Assembly (NCBI GenBank): GCA_049999725.1
Contig: JBNGIS010011078.1
Span: forward strand, 1-23,175
Origin: Haplomitrium mnioides
Lineage: Eukaryota; Marchantiophyta; Haplomitriopsida; Calobryales
DNA: 23,175 nucleotides
Direction: 5' to 3'
The notes below the pieces were generated by a model. The model ran no database searches. It was not told where the DNA came from and worked only from the letters and a program-made list of their open reading frames with translations. Positions 1 through 10,054 of this stretch are shown here, piece by piece. Numbering within the stretch: the first letter of the stretch is position 1; every line of letters begins with the position of its first letter. A program made the position numbers and the translations under genes.

Positions 1-113
1 GTGTCACGTATTCCCTTTGATATTAAGTATGTAGTGATATCCAATGACCAGGATAAGTAGTTGGATCCGTCGAGTTTCAGTGCCTGAAACTTAAGGGATC
101 CTACTGAGTTCAT
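1..113 (-). CDS. Partial gag (N-terminus) of a copia-like LTR retrotransposon
   Basis: An ATG at 113-111 opens a reading frame that stays open for 37 codons to the window edge. It begins MNSVGSLKFQALKLDGSNY and continues with a Trp and a Tyr-Leu pair (SWS, TTYLISKG). The pattern 'KLDGSNYxxWxxxxxxYLxxKG' is the usual start of the gag/UBN2-type nucleocapsid precursor of Ty1-copia elements, which packages element RNA in cytoplasmic virus-like particles. The position fits: it lies downstream, on the same strand, of the LTR at 2117-2274 and its primer site. The ATG is chosen because it directly precedes the recognisable domain start. The rest of gag and pol lies left of the window. No stop or frameshift is visible in this short piece, so the element may be recent. 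Family assignment rests on this motif alone. Confidence 0.72.
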   Translation of the reverse strand, partial: MNSVGSLKFQALKLDGSNYLSWSLDITTYLISKGIRD

Positions 114-500
114 TTCAGGAAATTACTGCGTAAGGCAGAGTTCTAAAAAAGAGGGTACAAGGTATGGGAGAGAAAAAAAATTAGAAAAGGTTGTTCGCAG
201 CGGAGTTAAGGCTGCGTGTTACCCGAAAAATGGGTAAGTGTAGTGGTCCCTGTACCTGTTTATGTGATCTGATTTAGGCAGAAATCTGAAATGACTGAAA
301 TGAAATGAACCACAAAGTGTATAGTCGGAAAAGTAAGCGAAATCAAATGAACATTGAGTGATAAGGTGCTAGTGTAGAACTGCCCTGCTTCGGTGTGCCG
401 TGCTAGAGTCGTGTGCAGATCGTTGAGCGTCTCCTGTCTACTGCTATCCGTCACCCACCGGTCGTATTCTTCGGAAGTAGGTCGTGCCGATGTCCGCAAG

Positions 501-1152
501 TCGGATCGGATCTGAAAACTGAGTAGTCGGATGCGGATCGAAATCTGAAATATCGGATGTTTGGGTGTGTTCGAAATCCGAAATGTCGGATGATTTGCGG
601 ATCGGAAATTCCGACAGGTCCCCGAAGATCCGAAGTGTCGGAGGTGTCTTCGGATTTGGTCTGTCGGAAAGTATTTCCGAAAGTCCGATGTGTATCGGAG
701 CTGATGCTAGAGTTGGTGTATCGGAACAAGTGTCCGATATTCCGAGGTGTCGGAAGGTAAAAGTCCGAAAAGTCGGAGGTGGAAAGTCCGAAAATCGGAG
801 GTGTAAAGTCCGAAAAATCGGATGTGGTAAGGAGGTGGAAGGTCTGAACAGCTATCCGAAAAGAATGAGGGTCGGATCTGATCTACCTGTAAGTATGATC
901 GTTGAACGGTTCTCCGAAGTGTGGATCGTCGGATCTGCCTGCAAGACAAAACAAAGAAACAAATGTTCCGAAATGGAGGTTTTCGGATCAACCTGCAATT
1001 CGGATGGAAGAAATCGGTCTCCGAAAAAAAAAAAGGGAGTTGTCGGAGAGTTGGCGTCCGAAGTAATATGAAGGGAGGTTAGTAGGGTCCAAAATGTCGG
1101 ATGGGTCGGACGAGGAGCGTCCGAAACAGGGAGTTAAGGCTTGGGTGTCCGA
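501..1152. repeat. Dense array of TCCGA/TCGGA inverted pentamers
   Basis: By hand count there are about 39 copies of TCGGA or its complement TCCGA in about 650 bp, against one or two expected by chance. Many lie as close inverted pairs such as TCCGAAAAATCGGA (near 809-822) and TCCGAAAATCGGA (near 787-799), each able to fold into a 5-bp hairpin with a 3-4 nt loop. Copies are irregularly spaced with diverged spacers, so this is not a simple tandem satellite. Confidence 0.85.
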
Positions 1153-1580
1153 AAAATCTGATGGAAAATATGGGAACTAGTAGAACTGAATGGAAAACTT
1201 GGAAATGAACGTGAGTGGGGTTATTAAAACCCGAAAAAGAATGCAATCTGAGGCCAAGAAAGGTGAGGAAAGTAGGATTACTAGATGTAGACAGTGGGTA
1301 TGCCTGAGGAGTTGGGCAGAAAAACAAAAAACAAAATGGGCCACTGGTGAAGGGAGAAGTAAGAACCGAGAACCGAAGGACTGATGTGTTTGCTGGTCAG
1401 TCAATATGTCAGAACCGAAATAAAGAAAATCTGAGATGTTGCCTGGCGGTTCGGAAGATACTGATCCTGGAGGTGCTTTGTAGCTGTCGAAAAGTAAGAT
1501 GAAATGCAAGAGTCGAATCAAACAGGAGCTGCACTGCCGAACATCCGAGTATAGTCGAAGAAGAAGAAGAAGACCAGAAG

Positions 1581-1790
1581 GTCGACTTCAGAACTATCGA
1601 AAAGAGGGCGTCGGCTGCAGAGCTAGTCGAGAAAAAAAAAGGGGTCAAGAATGCTCGTCGAAGGCTCCACAATGATGCGAAATGTGACTGCAAGTGCTGC
1701 CGAACGGTCGAAAAGAAAGAAATGGTGTCGACTTCAGAGCCAGTCGAAAAAGGAGACCAAGAAACACTCGTTGACTGCTTCAGAGGAATA
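1581..1790. repeat. Degenerate tandem GTCGACTTCAGA...AGTCGAAAA units
   Basis: Related segments start at about 1581, 1610 and 1727. Each has GTCGAC or GTCGGC, then TTCAGA or TGCAGA, then AGTCGA followed by an A-run. The 1610 and 1727 units stay alignable into a following GTCAAGAATGCTCGT-like or CCAAGAAACACTCGT-like tail. A (GAA)n run at about 1559-1572 lies just before them. The zone is inside the copia leader; no function is evident. Confidence 0.55.
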
Positions 1791-2100
1791 ATGCGAGATG
1801 AGGGCGGCGATGTAGCTGCGTCGCTGATGCAAAGTAGCCGAAGAAAGGATGTCGCATAGAAAACTGTCGCAGAAAAAAATGCTGGAGGCGTGCGTGCGAG
1901 TAGTCAGAGCTGAGGAGAAAAAAAACGAGGAAAAAGGGTATGAAAAACCCTATGTGATATCTTTGGTTTGATACTAGAACGACAAAGGAGAAACAGCGTG
2001 CGGGAGATGTGCGGGTGGAGAAAAAAATAGCCGCAGTCTGAGAAAAGAAATGTCGTGCGCTAGATAGTGTGCGTGGTCACTCTCTGTGTACTCAAGAGTC

Positions 2101-2116
2101 CGTCGTGCTGATAACG
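2101..2116 (-). other. Retrotransposon primer-binding site, tRNA-Ile anticodon-arm type
   Basis: Directly next to the LTR end the element strand reads CGTTATCAGCACGACG. It lacks the TGG start of primer sites that pair with a tRNA 3' CCA end. Instead, the plus-strand text CGTCGTGCTGATAACG matches the anticodon stem-loop of plant tRNA-Ile(AAU) as I remember it, except at the wobble base. There the element carries C on its own strand, which would pair with inosine 34. This suggests priming by a 5' half-tRNA, as Drosophila copia uses half of initiator tRNA-Met. Confidence 0.6.
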
Positions 2117-2274
2117 TGTTGTGGTATGTATGTCACACAGAGAGAGATAGAGAGATCGCTGGTGCTCCGCACAATACTGCTCAGTGTACTGATCGATAGT
2201 GGTGAGAGGGATAAGTAACCCTCTTATCTGTACATCCCTCCTATATATAGGAGTGTCACTATTGTCCTATAACA
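2117..2274 (-). repeat. 5' LTR (158 bp) of the copia-like element
   Basis: On the element strand the LTR begins TGTTATAGG at 2274 and ends CCACAACA at 2117, giving TGTT/AACA termini; the primer site follows at once. A TATA-like CTATATATAG lies about 24 bp inside. This is short for an LTR but within the copia and TRIM range. The other LTR and any target-site duplication lie outside the window, so the ends rest on the TG/CA termini, the adjacent primer site and the outer border, where a dispersed repeat resumes at 2275. Confidence 0.75.
2241..2250 (-). promoter_or_regulatory. TATA box of the copia-like LTR
   Basis: CTATATATAG is its own reverse complement and lies near the outer (U3) end of the minus-strand LTR. 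Transcription would start about 30 bp toward lower coordinates, near 2210. The motif itself is not directional; direction is inferred from the LTR, primer site and gag. Confidence 0.55.
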
Positions 2275-2345
2275 ATTTCCAGATTTCTAATATTTTCATA
2301 AAAACTAAGAGTATCGTTCAATTTTGCATGATGAAATTGATTCTT
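2275..2345. repeat. Dispersed repeat fragment, copy 1 (partner at 19999-20069)
   Basis: This 71-bp segment aligns without gaps to 19999-20069 with 6 mismatches by hand count (about 92% identity). It starts exactly at the outer end of the copia-like LTR; its partner ends exactly at the gypsy LTR. Both LTR elements therefore seem to have inserted into copies of one older repeat. The family is not recognised. Confidence 0.8.
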
Positions 2346-4035
2346 GGTCTATCAAACTTGTTTAAATGGCACAAAATAAAGCTAAAAATCTCACCTTTTT
2401 TTTTGAAAAATAACCTCATTTTCTCTGTTTTTTTAGCTTAAAAGCTACGTTTTTCTAGAAAAAAAAAGGTTCATGTTTTGAGTAGTTTATTTTTTATTCA
2501 AAATAGCAACTATTGGTTGCATTGTGCATCGTGAGTTGTAGTGTAGGTAGGGCTGTGTTTCCATTATTATCATTGTATTGTAGATCTCTATTATGTTCTA
2601 GGAGATTTTTTATTCTAATTTATGTTATGGGTTTTCAAGCATAGTACAAAAAAATTATATTGTTGGTCTCTCAATCCTATGAATTTTTATTTTTTTTGCA
2701 GTGCACCTCCATCTCTCTATCTCAGATTTTGTTATGTATGTTTTTTAGTTCTCTATTTTTAGATTTATGTATGCTCTATTTCTATTCTAGATCTAGCTAC
2801 AAATTAGGATTAATCAATAGTTTTGAGTGACTTGAATGATGAAGTTTCTTGCTGAAAGAGTGAAGAGTACTCATCCCATAAGTACATAGGTACAATGTTG
2901 GGTGTCCTTTTGCTTTCAATCCAACATTGGCACAATAATAGTTTTTAGAAATTTCGGCTAGAGCTAGGCAAATCCAAAGTATAGCCAGCTCTAGTTGCAA
3001 CATTGGAATTTTACAAGCTCGCCATCCATAGTTGTCCAATACTCATGTGTATTGTGTTTGCATAATGCAAGTTAGTTTGTTATGTTTGCTAGCTTGTTTG
3101 TAGACTAGAGCAATTAGTTGTAGTTGGTAGACAACCATATTGATATGTTCCGCATCTTTGTTGTTCTTCCCAATCACTTTCTTTAAGGAACGAGAGGGTG
3201 GTGACCTTTTAATTGCCTTAAAACACTTTTTTTTTGCACATCTATACCACGGTCTTGAAAACCATTTCTATTTGCCTTGTGTTACTTGCTTACATGCTAT
3301 CATTGCTTTACTTGCTTGTTCTATTCATTTTTCCCATCATTGTGCTAGTCTTTCATTGATAATAGTGTTTGTTATGTGTAAGTAGTTCAATTTTTGTTTG
3401 TGTTGTGTTGTTATGCACCATTTGTTTTGTCAAATGCAAACAACCTTGACACCAAGAGAAAATTTTGTGATTATGGGACGCTCACATTTTAAAAGAGAGG
3501 TTCTATTATGTCCAGATAGAGTAAATTTAAAGAGCAATACAAACAAAGAGTTTGGCTAGAGTAGAAGATGCAACACTGACAACTACATATACTATCATAG
3601 GTTTGTGTTGTGAGTGGTTGTCAAGAAAGTAAAGGAGATTTGTTGCCACTCCAAAAGAAAGGGGAGAAAACCTTAAATTGGGAGTAGGTCAGTCTTCCCT
3701 AAACCAAATCTTGATTAAAGAAGAAGAAGAAGAAGTGATCTAATTCTTATTTGCTAATATGCAATACTCTTTCTAATGGTTGTCTTTGAGCAAAAAAAGG
3801 CTTGCAGCTGTGCATGGAGGTCTCTCTTTCTATCGAGTAGAGATTTTGAGAAAGGCCACCAAGATTTTGTCAAGCCAAGCTGGTTGTGCAAAGGATAATT
3901 TTGTTAAAGAAGTGGGGCGACTCTTTTTTGGTGAGGTTGTGTCAAGCAAATAGCTTGTAAACAACAAGTGGTTTCTTGTTAGTCAAAAGAACATAGTTTT
4001 GGCAAGTGAAATTGATTTTCATTGTTTTGAATCAT
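2346..4035. other. AT-rich intergenic DNA, no gene recognised
   Basis: No frame shows recognisable protein features on either strand; frames of 80 codons or so (for example 2797-3039 minus, 3140-3385 plus) have no family character. A repeat at about 2515-2594 recurs near 5929-6008, and a short GAA microsatellite lies at about 3717-3735. The same words 'caatgttgg' and 'ccaacattgg' occur as an inverted pair near 2893 and 2930. Confidence 0.6.
2515..2594. repeat. Direct repeat, copy 1 (partner about 5929-6008)
   Basis: Both copies begin GGTTGCATTG, share GAGTTGTAGTGTAGGTAGGG or a near-identical form (gagttgtgatgtaggtaggg), then GTGTTTC, and fade into 'atctctatt'. Identity is high over the first 50 bp and weaker after. 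They flank the 0.8-kb tandem duplication at 4036-5680 and so may be remnants of one larger dispersed element. Confidence 0.6.
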
Positions 4036-4850
4036 GTTAAAAAAGAAAGATCGTGATGAAGGTGTTGGCATTGTTGTTGCTTTGCCACAACCTCTAAAGG
4101 ATTCCAAGTAAAAGGCTATAAAAGCTCTATTTGGCATAATTGCATTCTCTCCTTCCTCTCCTCTTTGATTTTTTTCCCTTCTTCCCATGTGTTCAAGTTT
4201 GGGATGCAATTTTTTCTTCAACCTTGTTGATATAGAGCTTTTCCATTCAGCTAAAATGCCTCTACTAAGATTGCATATAGGTTGAGTGGAGTTGCATTGA
4301 TTAAGTTTGCCAACACTACACAAATTAGTTCAAATAGCACAATAGATGTGTCTTGAAGGCGAAATTTGAATGAAGAGCTGAGAAACAACCTAAGGACTTA
4401 AAGCAATGGATTGAAGAAGGTTTTGAGGGTATCAAAACCCCAACTTTATGTTTGTAGAAATGCTAGGTGCTAGGAATTGAAGAGAAAAAGCCCAAGATAA
4501 ATGTATTTTGTAAGTGTCAACATGCTTTGAGCTTTGAAAGCATATGTTAGAGCAGGGGTTTAATCACTCAAGGCTGCTGAGGTGCAATGAACCCATGGAT
4601 GTGTTTTAGATGAATGATGGTGCATATTGGTGACAAACATATGTTTTGCAACATCATGCATAGTCTTGTGCATAGAAGAACAGAAGGTAACGTGGTTAGT
4701 GGAGGTGGGCAAAGAAGAAATGAATATGTACTTTCTATTTAGCAGTAAGATGGAGAGGCAAAGAGAAAAGCTATATGGGTTTTGTGTTTAGCTCGTTGTG
4801 TGTGTTTGCAATTTTCTTGTAGTACGGGCTACGGAAAATATGCCTTGAAT
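4036..4850. repeat. Tandem duplication, unit 1 (about 0.8 kb)
   Basis: Unit 1 aligns along its length with unit 2 at an offset of about 810 to 819 bp. Shared landmarks are CTCTCCTTCCTCTCCTCTTT (4147 and 4957), 'attgaagaaggttttgagggt', 'gcaacatcatgcatagtc', and 'tttgtgtttagct' near the end (4781 and 5600). Divergence is clear, with many substitutions and small indels, so the duplication is old. No reading frame is kept in both units, so it is probably non-coding or decayed. Confidence 0.8.
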
Positions 4851-5680
4851 TAGAAAAGGTGTCAACGTACCTGCTACTTTGCCATGACCTCTAAGGACTA
4901 CCGAAATGTCAACATCAATAAAAGATCATATGAGCCATGCTAGGCGGAATGACAATCTCTCCTTCCTCTCCTCTTTGGTTTTTTGTCCTTCTTCATATGC
5001 GTTCAGGTTTGGGTGCAATTCTTCTTTGACCTTGCTAGTGTAGAAGTTTTCCATTCAATTGGAGTGCCATTACTAAGATTACATATAGGTTGAGTGAAGT
5101 TGTGTCAATTTAGTCTATCAGCACTACACAGTTCAATTCAAAAAGAAAAACATATGTATCTTGAAGGCAAAGTTTGAATGAAGAGTTGAGTAGCAACATA
5201 AGAGCCTAGAGGGATGGATTGAAGAAGGTTTTGAGGGTATCAAAAACCCAACTTTATATTTGCAACAATGCAAGGTGTTGGAAATTGAAGAGAAAATGCC
5301 TAGGTTGTATGCATTTTCCAAGTGCTAACATTCTTTGAGTAATGCATAAGCTAGAGCAAGAGATTAATCACTCAAGATTGATGGGGGCCATAAGACCCCA
5401 AGGATGTGTTTGAGATGAATAATGGTGACACATGTCTGTGACAAACATGTGTTCTGCAACATCATGCATAGTCATGTTAGTAGAAGAATGGAAGCCAACA
5501 TGGTTATTGAAGGTGGACAAAGAAGAAATGGATTTTTTCTACTTTGATATGTTATGGAGCAAGCTGAATGGGCAAGAAGATATTTAAAGCTACATTGGTT
5601 TTGTGTTTAGCTTGTTGTGTGTGTTTGTAGGACTGAGCCAAAGAAAATGTGATCCAAATCAGAAAAATTAATCATGACAA
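4851..5680. repeat. Tandem duplication, unit 2 (about 0.8 kb)
   Basis: Second unit of the head-to-tail pair. It follows unit 1 directly and ends in a segment ('gaaaatgtgatccaaatcagaaaa') alignable to the end of unit 1. No coding content or known element family is recognised. Confidence 0.8.
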
Positions 5681-6699
5681 GGCTGTAGATCTGTGAGTCT
5701 GAATGCTAGTTTTTTTCTTTGCTACCTATTAAGTTTGAGTAGAGAGAAGTCAAGATGGAGTGCAAAGCATCATCATCATTGAGTTTTCCCACTATCTTCG
5801 GAGAGTGGCAGAAACTCAATGTGATTATGGTTGAGACAGGAACTGATGCACGCATAGGGAGTTGTGGTAGCTTGTCAAATGATGAGGTTGAAGGGTCTAA
5901 ATCTTTTTGTTTGACTCCACAAGGTGAAGGTTGCATTGCATCTTGAGTTGTGATGTAGGTAGGGTTGTGTTTCTAGTACTATGACATTTCCAAAAATCTC
6001 TATTCTATTCCAAAAGATCTCAAATTTCGATTTCTATTCCATTCATAGTGAATAATAATTTAGGCACATCACTCAAAGGGAATTGTAAGTCAACCAACTA
6101 CAAAATAAAGAGCAACAATATGATGGTACTTAATGGACAAACACTAGTGGGAATTTTGAGTCGTAAGATTCAATCAATAGCAAATAAGAATCCACCAAGA
6201 AACTAGAGAACCAAAGAGATCAAGAGTCATGGAGAGGAGAGCGGAGATCCTTTGCCACAAATTTCTCCCTTTTTATAACTTTTCTTATATGATTCCACAA
6301 ATTTCTCCCTTCTATACTTTTGCTCACATGATTCATAACCTAGCACAAGTAGACAAACTAAAAAATCATTGGAAAAACTTCAGCTTATAATCAACAATTT
6401 TGGGTTTTCCTTTATTTAAATGGAGATCAAGTTGTTGGTTCTTAATCTAGAATTGAATTTGATTAAAATTTTCAGAGCCAACTATAGGGCCATGTGGACT
6501 AAGAGTACCATGCGCACAAGATAGCGGAGGGGTGCAAAACCCAAATTAGTAATCTAAAAATTATAAAGATGAAAATAAATTTACCAGAGACAAACCCATT
6601 TGTGAGTCACATGCTCACTCTCTCAAAACTAATATCTATACCTAATCTGTTTATTTTTTAGATCTAAGTAGTATGAGTTCTTGAAAGAAGAGTGCTAGC
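5681..6699. other. Intergenic DNA, no gene recognised
   Basis: It contains a 63-codon plus frame (5755-5946, starting MECKASSSLSF) of unknown status. That frame's last codons overlap the start of the dispersed repeat at 5929-6008, which argues against a real gene. The text 'ccacaaatttctccctt' occurs twice, at about 6256 and 6295. The rest is AT-rich, with T-runs near 6650 that could mark the old 3' tail of the neighbouring LINE. Confidence 0.5.
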
Positions 6700-6759
6700 C
6701 AACATTGATCCTCATATTAGAAAAATTGTTCTATTGTCTCATTTTATTTTGCAAAAAAT

Positions 6760-9700
6760 CCATGATATCTTCCATGTATTTCATAGTACTTGAGAATAGT
6801 ACCTGAGGCAACAAAAATTGATGTCATATTCATCTTTTGTGACTTGCAAGTTGCACTAAAAGCACAATAACTTCTCAAGTCAAATTTTGTTGTCAATCTT
6901 GGCCCATTTTGTTATTTCACATCTCAGTCAATGAGATCAAGTTTGAAGGTCCGGACCAGATTGAGTGGCATTTTGCTCATCAAGTATTGATGGATTTTCC
7001 TTGATGGAGTGTTATTGATGAGCGTGTTGTACTTAACAGTCTGAGATGTTGCATTGTAGGATTTCCATATGACTGTAAAGTAATGTATTGGTAGATGATC
7101 GATGAGCACAATTTGTGACTGTTTAGGAAAGTCTTCTATATCTAGTCCCCATCTTTTGAGCCACTTCTAGCATTGACTGTACCAATTTATAGGGTCTCCA
7201 TGAGCTTCTTGATGGGATGCATCCATAGCCATTGTTGGGTATCTTGACACTGTAGTATCTTGAATTGATTGTCAATATGTGACAAGTTTCATCACTAGAT
7301 GTGCCCCAATAAGCATCATACCAAATTCAATTGTCATGATGTGTTGAGGTGTGGTAGTGCATACATTGGCTAACATAGTGAAGAACCTCTTGAGGGGTTT
7401 CTCACCATGTTTTCAGCCACATTGCAAGAGTTAGAGAGGGTCCCCATATATTTGCTCCATATATTGTTGTTGGAACAATTAAGGTATGGAAGAGGTTGAT
7501 TCTCATGGGTATATGCCATATATCTTTTGTCTTTCACTAGCTATTCATTTGGTATAAGCTCACAAAACTTCTTGTAATCCTACATTCGGCTCCAAAACCC
7601 AATCCTCTGTGGGTATGTATTGGTATCTCTAAATAGGTGCATTGATTCATCACTTTGACATTGTTCTATCTAAACTTGAAAGTATCTCTCTATGCAATGG
7701 TGAGCCATTTTCCAATAACCAAGACCTTGGTTTTCTTCATATTGACAATCATAATAGATTGGCTTAAGAATTGGTTCAGTGATTTTAAGTGTTGTTGAAG
7801 TCCAATGCTTGTTGTTGACATGAGGACAATGTCATCTATATAGAAGAGAATGCCGATGGTTTGGGTTAGAAAATTGAGAGTAGGGTCTCCTATATTCAAC
7901 AAACCAAATACAATGGGAGAAAGTGGACATCTCTGCTTCACATTGATGTTGCAATGGATAGACCCCGGCAAACCCTGAAAAGTATAGGCATAAACCAAAA
8001 ACATTTCATATAAGATCTCAATGGCCATGATCTAGTCGATTGGTACGTGTGTCTTAAGTAATCTGGACCAAAGTTTGTTGTGTGGTGCAAAGTCAAAAGC
8101 TTTATATAAATCTACAAAACATTAGTATAGACTTCCAACATGTATGTGTTATTCAATGATGGTGCAGATGGTGGCCAAATGGTCAGTCGTTGACTTATGC
8201 TCCCAAACCTCTACTTATTCTTAAGCTTGTAGCTATTGTGTTTTGCTCCATTGTGTGATCTTGAAGTTGAGTGTGGCCCCAAAGAGCTTTGGTGGTGTGA
8301 TAATTAGAGTGTTGGTTTTTTTCCTAAGCTTTGTGGATTGGAATGATAGTGTTGAGTTTCCATCCAATTTCTATCACCTAGTTGAATAGGTTGGTAGTGG
8401 GTTGGGAGAGGGGTTTGGATCCTTTTTTGAGCATTTGAGCTTGGAGCATTAAAGAGCCAAGGGCTTTTCTGTGCAACTTCTTGATTGTAGCCAAGACCTC
8501 TCCAATGGTAAGACATCTGTTGTGGGTTTGCTATTGGTCGAGAGGGTTAGGTGTGACTAATATAGAGTGGTAGAGCTTGTCACCATATTTCTTCCAATCT
8601 TAGACGTCATGTAGATGAAACTAATCTTGCTAGCCCTTGAAGAATGAAAAGAATTTCCTTGGATGATGTTTCTTGTCCAAGATAAGTTGGGGGAGTCTTT
8701 GTGCTATCTAAGTGTGACATAGTTCCCTTTTGCATTTCCGCCATATGTGGAGCGCTTACCGGATTGTTGTAGCTGGTGCTCCATGTTTGATCAATTTTTG
8801 CCACTGGGATTGTGTTTCTCTTACAATGTTGTTGAGCTAAGGGTTGGGTTTAAAGCTGGAGGGGGTTTTGGCTATGAAGAGAGTAGTAGGGAGCTTCAGT
8901 CTAGTTGTTGTGAGAATGATGTTTGTAAGTAGGTTGAGTCTAGCAATGGGTTGGTGGATAGTTGTGTGTGCAGTTATTTGGTGTATGTTTTGGAATGTTT
9001 CTTCATGGGTGGGTAGTGGTGTACGAGGCGGGTGGGACAATGAGTTTTGGGAGGGTTGAGGATTATGGTAGTAGGCTTCAAAACAAGGTGCAGTAGAGTG
9101 TGGTCTAAGTCAGAGGTTGGTTCTCCAATATAAATTTTTTTAAGGAATTCATATATCCAATGAGAGTTGGTACAAAGGTAGTCCACCATTGATTTCCTGA
9201 TGTATGTGCTGCCTTGACAGGTGAGACTCCCTGAATTTGTTCATTGTGTTGCTCTATTGCAAATGTACATATCATGTGTGCTATAAAAATCCAATAGTTT
9301 ATGGTGGCTTTTAGGGTGAGATCATGTGATGTGTGGTGAAGGTCATCTTGGTCTTCAAGTATGTCATGTTTATCCTCAACATGATCTTCTTCTGATGTGA
9401 ATATTTGTGCCTAGAGGTTGCATGTTCTACAGTTGAAGTCACCTATAATTAGTATGTTTTAGTTGGTAACTGTGTTTATAATCTCTCCCATCTTGTCAAA
9501 TAGTGCTTCATAATCTTCATCTTCAAAGTAAGTGGTTCTTCTACCAGTGAAACAATAGGTACCGACTCATAGATCTTGGCCTAGACTAGCTGATTGATGG
9601 ATCTTAAACCAATTAAATTGGTTAAAGTTGTCGTTTTAGCATAGTTACATGTGGGCTATGTCTTGTGGATATAAGGCAAGCCAATCCTCTATGTTCTTGT

Positions 9701-9940
9701 CTTAAGCGACTAGTGAATAAGGATGTAACTTTGTATCCATGAATATTGGAAATCCTAAACTCCATAGTTTCTTAGGTTTTCCACAAGTAGGATCAGACCC
9801 AAACCAATGCTAATTTCGGAGAGGTGTATGCTCTTGTGTTAAAGGTAACCTCAACATTTTTAGAAGACTATCAAGATTGGTGTGGAGCTAAATCTTGGCT
9901 TCACACCCTCTAATATTACCTATGGGACAAGGCTTCAATC
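6760..9940 (-). pseudogene. LINE ORF2: endonuclease plus reverse transcriptase, broken
   Basis: The endonuclease is marked by NIRG near its start (about 9930), the catalytic IGDFN at 9446-9432 and VDYL at about 9186. A linker follows, then the reverse transcriptase: WKLNTIIPIHKA (about 8350), KLFGATLN (about 8285), STTDHLATICTIIE (about 8190-8150), FVDLYKAFD (about 8118-8092), KQRCPLSPIVFGL (about 7935-7900) and the catalytic YIDD at 7842-7831, which is intact. Downstream, INLFHTLIVPTTIYG (about 7500-7455) matches the post-RT region. A Cys-rich tail (CNLQVTKDEYD, then CC, about 6850-6800) resembles the family's C-terminal zinc-binding end. The pieces lie in different frames with many stops, so no working protein is encoded. 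An intact ORF2 would be about 1000-1300 residues. Confidence 0.8.
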
Positions 9941-10054
9941 TCCAACAATGTGGAGTATTCCATTGCCAATGTATGCTCTCTTCCATGATGCTCATGCCAC
10001 TTGTGCCTTCCTTTTTCCTCTGGAAATCATTTCATATATGATGGCACTAGATCT

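Larger units (their letters stand above)
114..2100 (-). other. Unusually long (about 2 kb) untranslated leader of the copia-like element
   Basis: This stretch lies between the primer site (2116-2101) and the gag ATG (113). No long reading frame on the element strand has recognisable protein character; the minus-strand frames inside it (for example near 260-499 and 1177-1693) are low-complexity. It is richer in G+C and in CpG than the surrounding DNA. It contains two repeat zones: TCCGA/TCGGA motifs (501-1152) and GTCGA-type units (1581-1790). I infer a structured 5' leader RNA. A lost extra gene or a nested insertion inside the leader cannot be excluded. Confidence 0.6.

Noticed and set aside
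260-1693. Several 60-170 codon frames on both strands in the copia leader
   Set aside because: They are built from the TCCGA/TCGGA and GTCGA repeats, overlap in all frames and show no domain features. Repeat composition alone keeps the frames open.
3979-4323. 114-codon minus frame in unit 1 of the tandem duplication
   Set aside because: The frame is not kept in unit 2 and has no recognisable features.
5755-5946. 63-codon plus frame starting MECKASSSLSF
   Set aside because: Its end runs into a dispersed repeat also found at 2515, and no family is recognised. It stays a possibility only.
8747-9059. Plus-strand frames opposite the LINE
   Set aside because: Antisense shadows: the minus strand carries the endonuclease-RT linker and the end of the endonuclease here.
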